From the NCBI RefSeq assembly GCF_963677195.1, contig NZ_OY781918.1:4739822-4803821 (forward strand): a stretch of 64,000 nucleotides of DNA, given 5' to 3'. Source of the stretch: an uncultured Marinifilum sp. Its GTDB lineage: Bacteria > Bacteroidota > Bacteroidia > Bacteroidales > Marinifilaceae. The position numbers and the translations under genes are program-made. Positions 45,154 through 54,646 of this stretch are shown piece after piece (the stretch's first letter is position 1; every line of letters begins with the position of its first letter). Below the pieces are notes generated by a model that saw only the letters and a program-made list of their open reading frames with translations, made no database searches and was not told the DNA's origin.

Positions 45154-48100
45154 TTAATCTTTATCCTTAGCCTGTTGTTCTCTATGCTGTCGAATATATT
45201 CCGATGGGGTTGTATCGAATTGTTTTCTAAAACACTCCCTAAAATATTTCATATCATTAAAGCCAACCTCATAAACCACATCGGTAACAGATAAGCGATC
45301 GAGTTTAAATAACTGCGCTGCTCGTTTTAATCTGATGGTACGTATAAACACATTAGCTGTTTGTCCTAAAAGAGCTTTCAATTTTTTATTGAGTATTGAT
45401 TGACTAATACCTACCTCACGTCCTAACTGCACTACTGTAAATTCAGGATTGCTAATATTTTCTTCCACAACTTTTAATAGTCTCTCTAATAATTTTTCAT
45501 CAATAGATGTGAAAGTAATTTCTTTAGGTTCCACCTCTACTTTTTTATTAAAATCACGTTTTACAGTTTTTCTTGCCTCTAAAATTGTATTAATCTGAGC
45601 AATTAAAACATCGATATTAAAAGGTTTTGAAAGGTAAGCCATTGCTCCTTCAGTTAATCCTGTTAGCTTATCTTCGTCGGTAGTTTTAGCCGTAAGTACA
45701 ACAATTGGAATATGACAAACAGCTTGATCATTTTTAATCATATTACACATTTCAAAGCCATCCATTACAGGCATCATTACATCGGATATTATTACATCAG
45801 GATTATACTTTCTACAAAGCTCTAATCCCTCTTCACCATTAAAACCCTGTATACAATTAAATTTATTCTCCAGATTACTTTTAATTAGTGATTGTACATC
45901 GTAATTATCTTCAACTATTAAAACAAGAGGTTTATCATTTTTAAATTTAAGTTCCCGATTAACATCAGACATTGGTTTCTCTTGCTGGTAATCCTTAACA
46001 ATTGTTTGTGTATTAACCAACGATTCGTGCACCTGAGTTGAAAAATCTTCTTTTTTAAAATGTAATTTACCTTTAGGCAGATGTATTGAAAAATTTGTTG
46101 CAATATTAGGATTACTCTCTACAGAAATTTTTCCATGATGCAGGTTTACCAAATTTTTAGCAAAAGCAAGTCCTATACCGGTGCCCGAAACTTTAGACAA
46201 TTTATGACTTCCTGTTTGATAAAACCTATCAAATAAATAAGGAAGCTTATCTTTATTAATTCCGGGACCATTATCTTTTACTTCTATTTTAACCCATTCT
46301 TTTCCATCAACTTCCTCCTCGCCAACAATAATTACCACCTTACCTCCTTGTGGTGTAAATTTAAATGCGTTCGACAATAAATTAAACAATACCTTTTCGA
46401 TTTTATCAAAATCGAACCACAACTCAACCGAAGGATACGTATTAATAAGTTCGAATCTTATATTCTTCGATTGTGCTATTTCATTAAAAGCATCGAACAC
46501 CTGTTTTACCAAATCGATTACATTTCCTCTGGTAACTGCCAATGGCATTTTCCCTCTCTCGAGTTTCCTAAACTCCATTAGCTGAGTAATTAATCTATTT
46601 AGCATTCTAACATTCTTAATCATTAAAGAATAGTTTTTCTGCCTATACTCTTCGTCAACACGATCTTTTTTCGATATTAGTTTTTCCAAAGGACTTTGAA
46701 TAAGTGTTAAAGGAGTTCTAAACTCATGAGAGATATTGGTAAAAAACTGCAATTTCATTTGTACCAATTCTTCTATTTTCTCCTGTTCAAAATGCTTCAT
46801 CATTAGCTCATTTTTCTTGGTAACAGCAATCACCGAATATCTTCTAAAAAAGATAAGAAGCACAACAAAAACAATAACATATATAAAGAATGCGTAAATG
46901 GTTCGCCAAAAGGGAGGAACGATTTGTATATAAAGAACAGAAGGTTGGGTTGTCCATACTCCATCATTATTAGTAGCCAAGACTTTCAATTTATAATCAC
47001 CTGGCGGAATATTTGTGTAGTTAGCTCTGGGTTCTACACTATTAACCATATTCCACTCAGTATCGAAACCTTCCAACAAATACTTGTAGTTAATTTTATC
47101 GGGCGCTACAAAATGTAAGGCTGTAAACCCCACCGAAAAACTATTTTGTGAATATTTTAATGATATTGTATCGGTAGAGGGCATTTCGTTTGGTAAAATA
47201 ACATTCCGTTTGTATTCTTTTCCGGTTAAAATTTTCTCGTTTAATACAAATAGTTCATTAAATTCCACTTGTGATCCGTAAGGATTATCTTCAATTTCGC
47301 GAGGATTAAAAATATTAAAACCATTAACTCCTCCAAATACCATTTCTCCATTTTTTTTGGTGTAAGAGGCACATTCGCTAAATTCATAATCCTGCAATCC
47401 ATCCGAAACACTGTAATTTCTAATCTCTTCCGACTCTATATTAAAACTAGTTAATCCTTTATTAGTTGAGATCCATAAGTTTCCAGAATCATCTTCCTCA
47501 ATCCCTTTAATTACATCATTAGGTAATCCGTTCTTAGAAGAATAACGTTTAAATTTAAAATCATTACCATAATACTCTTTCAACAAACACAATCCTCCAC
47601 CCATGGTACCAACCCAAACTCTTTGCTTACTGTCTAGGTACATATCCAACACATAATTATGTGCCAAAGAAGTAGGATCTCCAACTTTTCTTGTGGCCTT
47701 TAAAAAAACAGGATTAGGAGCTGATTTTTCGTTAAAAGGCAACATACATAAACCATGATCGGTACCCACAAAAATATTTCCACTAGCATCTTCCAGTACA
47801 CTTCTTACTACATTAGATGCAATTGATCCCTTTCCCTCAGGAACATAATGATTTTTAACAATCAATTTATTTGTTTTCTGATCATAAGCAGTCCTATAAA
47901 GTCCAGCTCCATAGGTTCCAAGCCAAATATTACCGTCTTTATCAACTGCCGATGCAAAAACAGGATTCTGAACCAAATCTGGATAATACTCAACTGAAAT
48001 CTTATTATCTGCTTTAAGACTTGCAATACCAACTCTATTTGGGTATCCAACACCTAATAATACTTTATTATTAACTCCGCCGGGAATAGAATCATAACAA

Positions 48101-49347
48101 TACACATAATTTTGCCCCGAGTTATTATCAACATTTATATTAATAAAACCATTTTTAAAATTCCTTTTATTTTTAGCAGATAAAAATGAAATACCTCCAC
48201 CCTCGGTTCCAACCCATAAATTGCTTAGTTTATCTTCATAAATTGCTCTAACTTTATTGTAGGCAATACTTCCCTCATTATCGGATCTACCAACACGATA
48301 GAATTTTTTCTCGTTTAAATCGAGTTGATTTAATCCCCCACCATTTGTTCCAACCCATAAAAGACCAGAACGATCTTCAAAAAGGTCGGTTATATTATTC
48401 TTGGTTAAGCTACTGGGATTATGATATTCTGAATTAAAATGATTTATCAATTTTAGTTCCAATTTCTTTTCATTCCATACAAATTGAAATAAGCCCCTGT
48501 TGTTACCACCAAAAACATAGTCTCTGCTCGATTTTAAAAATGAACTAAAGCTATAATTTTCAAGATGTTTTACCTTAATATCTTCTGGTTTATCAAAATC
48601 GTTAAAATAAAATATGCCTTGTCCACCTGAAATTAAGTATCCGTTTTTTGTTTTAACAATATCTTTAAATGGTCCGTAGGATATTTCTGTTAATTTATGT
48701 TCTTTAAGTTTTTTATCAGCCGTAAGCTTAACAAAAAATAAACCAACACCACTGCCAATCCATACTCTTCCCTTCGAATCTTCTTTTATAAGGTTTGCAG
48801 TTCTCATTCCTGCAATTACACTTCTTTTTGATATCGCTTTATCTGATGAAAATACAATACTATTAAATTTACCTTTTCTATATGCTTTAATATCAAAAAT
48901 ACATAAGCCATTAGGGGTAGCTATCCAAAGCTGTTCATTCGAATCTATCAGTACGTTTACAATTTTAGTATCCAAAATTATTTTATTCCCATTAACAGTT
49001 TCAGGAATCTTATGAAACTCTTCTTTTTTTCGGTCAAAAAACCATACCCCATTATCAGAAGTTCCTATCCAAAAATTACCTTTTGAATCCTCAACCATAC
49101 AAAAAGGAAGATTACTATCAATAGGATATTCCATAGGGCTGGTACTTCGGTATTGTACGAAGCTCATTCCATCGTATCTATTCAATCCATCAACAGTTCC
49201 GAACCACATAAATCCTTTCGAATCCTGGAGAATAAAATTAATATCATTTTGAGAAAGACCATTTAGTGTAGTTAGGTGTTCAAAATCTGTCTGTGCTTTT
49301 GAAACTACACTCACAAAAAAAAGAAATACAAAGAAAAGAGCACGCAT
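45154..49347 (-). CDS. Hybrid two-component system: periplasmic propeller sensor, histidine kinase, receiver and AraC regulator
   Basis: A 1397-residue HTCS. A signal peptide (about 1-18) precedes a two-bladed-propeller-repeat sensor (about 20-735, repeats such as GFMWFGTVDGLNRYDG and GLLWVGTNGGGLNQLD), a Y_Y_Y domain (about 745-810) and a membrane helix (about 817-834). The kinase has H874 in FFTNISHEFRTPL, then N, G1 and G2 boxes (NLLSNAFKFTPQGG, KDNGPGI, GTGIGLAF). The receiver has phospho-acceptor D1189 in ISDVMMPVMDG, and the AraC-type DNA-binding domain ends the protein (about 1275-1390, VVYEVGFNDMKYFRECFRKQF). It senses an imported oligosaccharide in the periplasm and should activate the locus, most likely through the C-run direct repeats. 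No such element lies before its own gene. Confidence 0.96.
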   Translation of the reverse strand: MRALFFVFLFFVSVVSKAQTDFEHLTTLNGLSQNDINFILQDSKGFMWFGTVDGLNRYDGMSFVQYRSTSPMEYPIDSNLPFCMVEDSKGNFWIGTSDNGVWFFDRKKEEFHKIPETVNGNKIILDTKIVNVLIDSNEQLWIATPNGLCIFDIKAYRKGKFNSIVFSSDKAISKRSVIAGMRTANLIKEDSKGRVWIGSGVGLFFVKLTADKKLKEHKLTEISYGPFKDIVKTKNGYLISGGQGIFYFNDFDKPEDIKVKHLENYSFSSFLKSSRDYVFGGNNRGLFQFVWNEKKLELKLINHFNSEYHNPSSLTKNNITDLFEDRSGLLWVGTNGGGLNQLDLNEKKFYRVGRSDNEGSIAYNKVRAIYEDKLSNLWVGTEGGGISFLSAKNKRNFKNGFININVDNNSGQNYVYCYDSIPGGVNNKVLLGVGYPNRVGIASLKADNKISVEYYPDLVQNPVFASAVDKDGNIWLGTYGAGLYRTAYDQKTNKLIVKNHYVPEGKGSIASNVVRSVLEDASGNIFVGTDHGLCMLPFNEKSAPNPVFLKATRKVGDPTSLAHNYVLDMYLDSKQRVWVGTMGGGLCLLKEYYGNDFKFKRYSSKNGLPNDVIKGIEEDDSGNLWISTNKGLTSFNIESEEIRNYSVSDGLQDYEFSECASYTKKNGEMVFGGVNGFNIFNPREIEDNPYGSQVEFNELFVLNEKILTGKEYKRNVILPNEMPSTDTISLKYSQNSFSVGFTALHFVAPDKINYKYLLEGFDTEWNMVNSVEPRANYTNIPPGDYKLKVLATNNDGVWTTQPSVLYIQIVPPFWRTIYAFFIYVIVFVVLLIFFRRYSVIAVTKKNELMMKHFEQEKIEELVQMKLQFFTNISHEFRTPLTLIQSPLEKLISKKDRVDEEYRQKNYSLMIKNVRMLNRLITQLMEFRKLERGKMPLAVTRGNVIDLVKQVFDAFNEIAQSKNIRFELINTYPSVELWFDFDKIEKVLFNLLSNAFKFTPQGGKVVIIVGEEEVDGKEWVKIEVKDNGPGINKDKLPYLFDRFYQTGSHKLSKVSGTGIGLAFAKNLVNLHHGKISVESNPNIATNFSIHLPKGKLHFKKEDFSTQVHESLVNTQTIVKDYQQEKPMSDVNRELKFKNDKPLVLIVEDNYDVQSLIKSNLENKFNCIQGFNGEEGLELCRKYNPDVIISDVMMPVMDGFEMCNMIKNDQAVCHIPIVVLTAKTTDEDKLTGLTEGAMAYLSKPFNIDVLIAQINTILEARKTVKRDFNKKVEVEPKEITFTSIDEKLLERLLKVVEENISNPEFTVVQLGREVGISQSILNKKLKALLGQTANVFIRTIRLKRAAQLFKLDRLSVTDVVYEVGFNDMKYFRECFRKQFDTTPSEYIRQHREQQAKDKD

Positions 49348-49400
49348 ACAATGTAAATATTTCGTTAAGTTAAATTCTAAATGATTAATGTATAAAAAAA

Positions 49401-49426
49401 AATTCCCGACATCAAATATCGGGAAA
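49401..49426 (-). terminator. Terminator of the GH3 gene at 49477
   Basis: On the minus strand TTCCCGATA / TGTCGGGAA (one G-U) with a 5-base loop runs into nine T residues, about 50 bases after the GH3 stop and before the sensor gene start. Confidence 0.85.
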
Positions 49427-49476
49427 ATTAATCTTAACTATAAAAATTCGTGCTTAATATATATAATATTTTTAAA

Positions 49477-51672
49477 TTATTTAATTTCGAAATTAATAGT
49501 TTTAGGAGTAGCAATACCTCTTTTTTCCAATCCTAATGCTGGCGAACTACCTCCTATTAAAATTGTATAAATACCTTTTTTAATTTCTTTCTCCCCTTTT
49601 TCGTTTATTTGTTCGAATTCCTTTGAAGAAAGTGTAAACTTTATTTTTTGATTTTCATCAACATTTAAATTTACTCTTTTAAAGGCAACTAATTTTCTAA
49701 TGGGAGCAGATGTTCCCGCTCCAGGTTGCGATAGATAAACCTGAACAACCTCATCAGCCTTTACGTCTCCAATATTAGCAATGTCAACTGCAACATTTAA
49801 GCTCTCATTTTTCTTAATTTTTGCAGAACTTAATTTTATATTATCATATTTAAATTGACTGTATGATAATCCATAACCAAATGGAAATAATGGCTCACTT
49901 TTTAAGTATTTATAAGTACGTCCTTTCATTCCATAATCGTCATAAGGTGGCAATTGATCTATATTCATAGGAAAGGTTAAAGGCAATTTTCCTGAAGGAG
50001 AAACCTTACCAAAAATAATATCGGCAACAGCTGTTCCTCCCTCTTGTCCTGGATACCATGCCCACACAATTGCATCTGCCAAGTCGGCAACTTCGGGCAT
50101 TATCATCGGACTGCCTCCTGTTATTACAGCAATTACGGGTTTTTTATTATCCTTTCTTAGCTTACGCAAAAACTCTACCTGGTTTTCGGGCAAATAAGGT
50201 TTAATTCTATCTCCTTTAGTTTCGGAACCAATAGCGTCGCCCTCTTCACCCTCGATTGTACTCGATATACCAAGTACAGCAATTATTGCATCAGCATTTT
50301 TTGCTTCACCGGTGGTCCAGTCAATGGGATTAATATTAGATCTGTATGGTAAACAACCTTTTTTGTAATTAATAGTTGTTGCAGAACTAACAGCGGCAGT
50401 AATTCCTTCTAAAATATTTACCAGACGATTACTCATACCATAATAATTACCCAACAAAACTTCGGAGTTATTCGCCTGTGGACCTGTTACATACAAATTT
50501 TTAATTGCAGGAGACAATGGCAATGCATTATTTTTATTTGTTAATAACACAATTGATTTTTGTGCAACCTCTAATGCCAAATCGCTATGAGCTTTACTGC
50601 AAATAACCTCTTCTCCAATACTATTATATGGGTTCATCTCAACAGGATCAAAAAATCCTAATTTAAATTTAGTTCTTAACAAAGCTTTCAATCGTTCATC
50701 TATAGTCTCTTCTTTCACAAGACCTTGTTTTACTGCATCCGACAAACTTTTATATACTTTACCACAATTTAAATCAACACCGCTATTAATTGCCAATGCA
50801 GCCGATTCAACTGCATTATTTGTTACTTTATGATACAAATGGAAATCAGAAATAGCTCCACAATCGGAAACAACATGTCCTTTAAATCCCCAATCTTTTC
50901 TTAAAATATTCTGTAATAAAAATGGACTTCCACAAGCAGGCTCGCCTAAAACCCTATTATAAGCTCCCATTACCGATTCAACATTAGCCTCTTTAACCAA
51001 TGCTTCGAATGCAGGCAAATAAGTTTCATATAAATCTTTTCTCGATACAATTGCATCGAATTCATGGCGCAATGCCTCTGGTCCAGAATGAACTGCATAA
51101 TGCTTAGCACAGGCAGCTGCCTTCAAATATTTTGGGTTATTCCCTTGTAATCCTTTTACAAAAGCAACACCTATCCTCGAAGTTAAAAATGGATCCTCAC
51201 CATAAGTTTCCTGTCCTCGTCCCCATCGTGCATCTCTAAAAATATTGATATTCGGAGTCCAAAAAGTAAGTCCAGCATATTTTGCTCGGTTATTATTCTT
51301 AATTGAAATATTAAATTTTGCACGGGCCTCATCAGAAATGGCATTGGCAACTTTACCAGCTAATTCTGGATCGAAAGTTGATGCCAAAGCAATGGCCTGT
51401 GGAAATACGGTTGCTCTACCATTTCTTGCTAATCCATGTAAACACTCATTCCACCAGTTATATTCAGGAACCGACAAACGTGGAATGGCATCACTTTCAT
51501 CAATTAATTGTGAGACTTTCTCATCAAGAGTCATTGCTTCCACTAAAGCATCAATTCTCTCTTCATGCGATAACTCATAATTGTACCACTCATAGCTCTC
51601 GTTTTTATTTTGAGCATAGGTAAGATTAATACAAAGCAAATAAATTACGATTAAAACTGATTTTAACTTCAT
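49477..51672 (-). CDS. GH3 beta-glycosidase
   Basis: A 731-residue secreted GH3 enzyme (signal peptide to about TYAQ). TIM barrel with nucleophile D270 in VVSDCGAI, alpha/beta sandwich from about 360 (KSIVLLTNKNNALPL), and a fibronectin III-like C-terminal domain (about 610-715). GRNGRATVFPQAIALAST and TYGEDPFLTSR resemble xylosidase/glucosidase-type GH3 enzymes, so beta-xyloside or beta-glucoside cleavage is possible; substrate is not settled. It differs clearly from the other GH3 (17077-19461). It is a single-gene unit with a C-run promoter, divergent from GH2 at 52063. Confidence 0.92.
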   Translation of the reverse strand: MKLKSVLIVIYLLCINLTYAQNKNESYEWYNYELSHEERIDALVEAMTLDEKVSQLIDESDAIPRLSVPEYNWWNECLHGLARNGRATVFPQAIALASTFDPELAGKVANAISDEARAKFNISIKNNNRAKYAGLTFWTPNINIFRDARWGRGQETYGEDPFLTSRIGVAFVKGLQGNNPKYLKAAACAKHYAVHSGPEALRHEFDAIVSRKDLYETYLPAFEALVKEANVESVMGAYNRVLGEPACGSPFLLQNILRKDWGFKGHVVSDCGAISDFHLYHKVTNNAVESAALAINSGVDLNCGKVYKSLSDAVKQGLVKEETIDERLKALLRTKFKLGFFDPVEMNPYNSIGEEVICSKAHSDLALEVAQKSIVLLTNKNNALPLSPAIKNLYVTGPQANNSEVLLGNYYGMSNRLVNILEGITAAVSSATTINYKKGCLPYRSNINPIDWTTGEAKNADAIIAVLGISSTIEGEEGDAIGSETKGDRIKPYLPENQVEFLRKLRKDNKKPVIAVITGGSPMIMPEVADLADAIVWAWYPGQEGGTAVADIIFGKVSPSGKLPLTFPMNIDQLPPYDDYGMKGRTYKYLKSEPLFPFGYGLSYSQFKYDNIKLSSAKIKKNESLNVAVDIANIGDVKADEVVQVYLSQPGAGTSAPIRKLVAFKRVNLNVDENQKIKFTLSSKEFEQINEKGEKEIKKGIYTILIGGSSPALGLEKRGIATPKTINFEIK

Positions 51673-51742
51673 TAGTTTACAATTTAAGATTAGGATGATA
51701 GCACTGCTTTAATTTCCATTATATACAGTATTTTAAATGTAT

Positions 51743-51803
51743 TAAATGTAATTGCAATAAGAAAAAGCCAAAGCGTAAAATTAGCTTAAAAAAAGGGGGC
51801 ATT
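51743..51803 (-). promoter_or_regulatory. Promoter with C-run element for GH3 at 49477
   Basis: On the minus strand AAAATGCCCCCTTTTTT (GGGGG at 51795-51799) ends 44 bases before TACATTTA (51750-51743). A second copy of the same box at 51741-51734 makes the exact start uncertain. Confidence 0.6.
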
Positions 51804-51950
51804 TTATAAGTAAGATTTAAATTGGTCGTAAACCTTTAAAATTCCACCATTATAATAGGATAATAGTGCATCAAATTTATCACAAATCTATTGTATTTCT
51901 CTAATTCTAGTCATCTTATAATTTTCAAATTCTTTACTATTTTAAATCGG

Positions 51951-52007
51951 CCCTCAACACTCTTATTAAATACCCCCGTTAAGGTAAAACTGGTACAAGT
52001 ATCTTTG
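51951..52007 (+). promoter_or_regulatory. Promoter with C-run element close to -7 for GH2 at 52063
   Basis: TAAATACCCCCGTTAAG (C-run 51973-51977) ends 22 bases before TATCTTTG at 52000-52007, a full TAnnTTTG match. A weaker CCCTC (51951-51955) sits 22 bases further up, near the distal distance used by the other units. Here the strong element is the proximal one. Confidence 0.6.
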
Positions 52008-52062
52008 TAAAGTGGCATAACAAGAAAAAATAATCTACACTCAATTAGAGAAAGCATAAAAT

Positions 52063-54561
52063 ATGTTAAAAATAAGATCTAAACCGGTGAGCCAACTCCT
52101 GAGCTCTTTTTCGATTCTACTTTTGATTTTTATTACAAGTGCATGTCAAAATTCTAATGATATAATCGACTTAAACTTTAACAAAGACTGGCTATTTAAA
52201 AAAGGAATAATTAAAAATGCCGAGCAAGTTAAGCTTGAAGATTCGGACTGGAGAAAACTTCATTTGCCTCACGATTGGGCTATTGAAGGGCCTTTTAGCA
52301 ATGAAAATAATGCAAGAACAGGTGGTTTACCAGTTCATGGCACTGCCTGGTACCGAAAACATTTTACTATTAAAGAAAAACTATCTGATAAAATTATTTC
52401 TGTAGAATTCGATGGAGCCATGAATAATGCACATGTATGGGTTAATGGAAAATTTGTAGGAAACAGACCTTATGGATACATTGGTTTTGAATTGGATATC
52501 ACTTCATTTATTAAATTTGGAGAAGATAATGTTATTGCTGTTAAACTATCACCAGAAGACCTTTCGGCAAGATGGTATCCTGGCGCAGGTATTTACAGAA
52601 ATGTACGACTAAAAATCAATAATAAACTTCATATCCCACAATGGGGAACAAAAATTACAAGCTCGAATATTAACGAAAACAATGCAGATATAAACATTAC
52701 AAGCTCGGTTTGTAATCAATCTAATAATCAGCAAACTGCAAAATTAAAAACAACAATTTTAGATAAAAATAAAAAAGAAGTTAGTACAACAACAAGCGAT
52801 ATTATAATACAAGCTAATACAACAGGTTATGTAGATCAGAAAATAAATATCAAAAATCCATTAAAATGGGATATTAAAACACCTCATTTATACAAAGCAA
52901 TTAGCAAGATATACTCAAAAGGGAAATTAGTAGACTCTTTTGAAACGAGTTTTGGTATTAGAACAATTGAGTTTTCTTCAAAAAAAGGTTTTGAATTAAA
53001 CGGAAAAACTGTAAAACTAAATGGAGTATGCATGCATCATGATTTGGGCCCACTAGGCTCTGCAGTAAACTATAGAGCTACAGAAAGACAAATGCAAATT
53101 ATGAAAAGCATGGGTGTAAACGCTCTGCGCACCAGTCATAATCCTCCTTCTCCGGAACTATTAGAAGTTTGCGATAAACTTGGAATTGTAGTAATCGTAG
53201 AAGCCTTTGATGAATGGAAATTAGGTAAAGTACCTAATGGCTATAATAAATATTTCGACCAATGGCATGAGAAAGATCTTAGAGATATGATAAAAAGAGA
53301 TCGAAATCATCCATCTGTAATTATGTGGAGTATTGGTAATGAAATACTGGAACAATCGAAGAAAGATGGCTGGAAAATTGCAAAAACACTTACTGATATT
53401 TGTCATGACGAAGATCCTACAAGACCTACAACAGCAGGTTTTAACTATTATCCTGCACCTTTCACCAATAAGTTGGCAAAATATGTTGATATAGTTGGAA
53501 TGAATTACTGGCCATTAAACTATGAGGAAATATTAGAAAAATATCCCGACATGATTGTTTATGGATCGGAAACCTCTTCACAAACCAGTAGCCGTGGCGT
53601 ATATCATTTTCCAATTGAAGCAGATGAGAAACATGAAACTAACCAAGTTTCGAGCTATGATGCAATTGTAGGGCCTCCATGGGCTTATCCTCCCGACGTG
53701 GAGTTTGAACAACAGGAAAAAGTTAGCCAATCGTTAGGAGAATTTATGTGGACAGGTTTCGATTACTTAGGAGAACCAACTCCATATGGCGGAAGAGATA
53801 ATTCAACAAATGGATATTGGAATGACGACTGGCCATCAAGATCATCTTACTTTGCACCTGTTGATTTATGTGGATTCCCGAAAGACAGGTATTATTTATA
53901 CCAAAGTCAGTGGACAAAAGAACCTATGGTTCATGTTTTACCACACTGGAATTGGGAGAATAAGTTAGGGGATACAATTCCTATTTTTGCTTACACCAAT
54001 TGCGAAGAGGTAGAACTATTCGTAAATGGAAAATCTTTTGGTAAAAAAGTTAAAGGTATCGACTTAACACCTATTCCTGCGGAGTTTCATTTTTTCGAAA
54101 AAGGAACATATTATTCTAAGTACAGACTATCGTGGAATGTTCCTTACCAACCAGGAGAATTAAAAGTTGTAGGCTACAAAAATGGTAAGCAGCAAGCAGA
54201 AAAAACAATTAAAACTGCTGGCAAAGCCTATCAAATTAAATTAATTGCCGACCGCGAAAACATTTGTGCAAACGGTAAAGATTTATCTTTTATTACTGTT
54301 AGAGTAGAAGATAAAGATGGTAATTTATGCCCTAATGCCGATAATCTCATCCATTTTACTGCAGATGGAAATGGAACTATTGCTGCAGTTGGTAATGGCG
54401 ATGCTACTTCGACCGAAGCATTTCAAGTAAATTACAGAAAAACTTTTCATGGTAAATGCTTATTAATCGTTAAATCGACCGAACAAACCGGAAGCATAAA
54501 GATTACAGCAAAATCTAAAAATTTACAATCTCAAACTATTACTCTTAAAACTACAAAATAA
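52063..54561 (+). CDS. GH2 glycosidase lipoprotein (beta-galactosidase-like)
   Basis: An 832-residue GH2 lipoprotein (lipobox ITSAC). Sugar-binding domain (about 40-190), Ig-like (about 195-290), TIM barrel (about 295-600) with acid/base E427 in SIGNEI and nucleophile E503 in YGSETSS, then C-terminal Ig-like domains. It is a paralogue of the GH2 at 5821-8271, but its nucleophile segment differs (GSETSS against VTEHES), so the two may prefer different leaving groups or sulfation patterns. It probably acts on terminal beta-linked galactose or a derivative. It is the last clear enzyme of the galactan locus. Confidence 0.92.
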   Translation: MLKIRSKPVSQLLSSFSILLLIFITSACQNSNDIIDLNFNKDWLFKKGIIKNAEQVKLEDSDWRKLHLPHDWAIEGPFSNENNARTGGLPVHGTAWYRKHFTIKEKLSDKIISVEFDGAMNNAHVWVNGKFVGNRPYGYIGFELDITSFIKFGEDNVIAVKLSPEDLSARWYPGAGIYRNVRLKINNKLHIPQWGTKITSSNINENNADINITSSVCNQSNNQQTAKLKTTILDKNKKEVSTTTSDIIIQANTTGYVDQKINIKNPLKWDIKTPHLYKAISKIYSKGKLVDSFETSFGIRTIEFSSKKGFELNGKTVKLNGVCMHHDLGPLGSAVNYRATERQMQIMKSMGVNALRTSHNPPSPELLEVCDKLGIVVIVEAFDEWKLGKVPNGYNKYFDQWHEKDLRDMIKRDRNHPSVIMWSIGNEILEQSKKDGWKIAKTLTDICHDEDPTRPTTAGFNYYPAPFTNKLAKYVDIVGMNYWPLNYEEILEKYPDMIVYGSETSSQTSSRGVYHFPIEADEKHETNQVSSYDAIVGPPWAYPPDVEFEQQEKVSQSLGEFMWTGFDYLGEPTPYGGRDNSTNGYWNDDWPSRSSYFAPVDLCGFPKDRYYLYQSQWTKEPMVHVLPHWNWENKLGDTIPIFAYTNCEEVELFVNGKSFGKKVKGIDLTPIPAEFHFFEKGTYYSKYRLSWNVPYQPGELKVVGYKNGKQQAEKTIKTAGKAYQIKLIADRENICANGKDLSFITVRVEDKDGNLCPNADNLIHFTADGNGTIAAVGNGDATSTEAFQVNYRKTFHGKCLLIVKSTEQTGSIKITAKSKNLQSQTITLKTTK

Positions 54562-54582
54562 GTTGTTCCTTTTTTATATAGA

Positions 54583-54625
54583 AAGAGGGTGTCTAAAAAT
54601 AAATAATTAGACACCCTCTTATTTG
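54583..54625. terminator. Bidirectional terminator between convergent GH2 and GH20
   Basis: Perfect 13-base-pair stem AAGAGGGTGTCTA / TAGACACCCTCTT with a 12-base loop, in the gap between convergent genes; T tracts are weak. Confidence 0.78.
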
Positions 54626-54646
54626 TATACCTACTGCTTATTCAGG

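Larger units (their letters stand above)
51673..52062. other. Divergent intergenic region GH3/GH2
   Basis: About 390 bases holding two operator/promoter sets, one for each divergent gene (51743-51803 and 51951-52007). Nothing else is seen in it. Confidence 0.7.
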
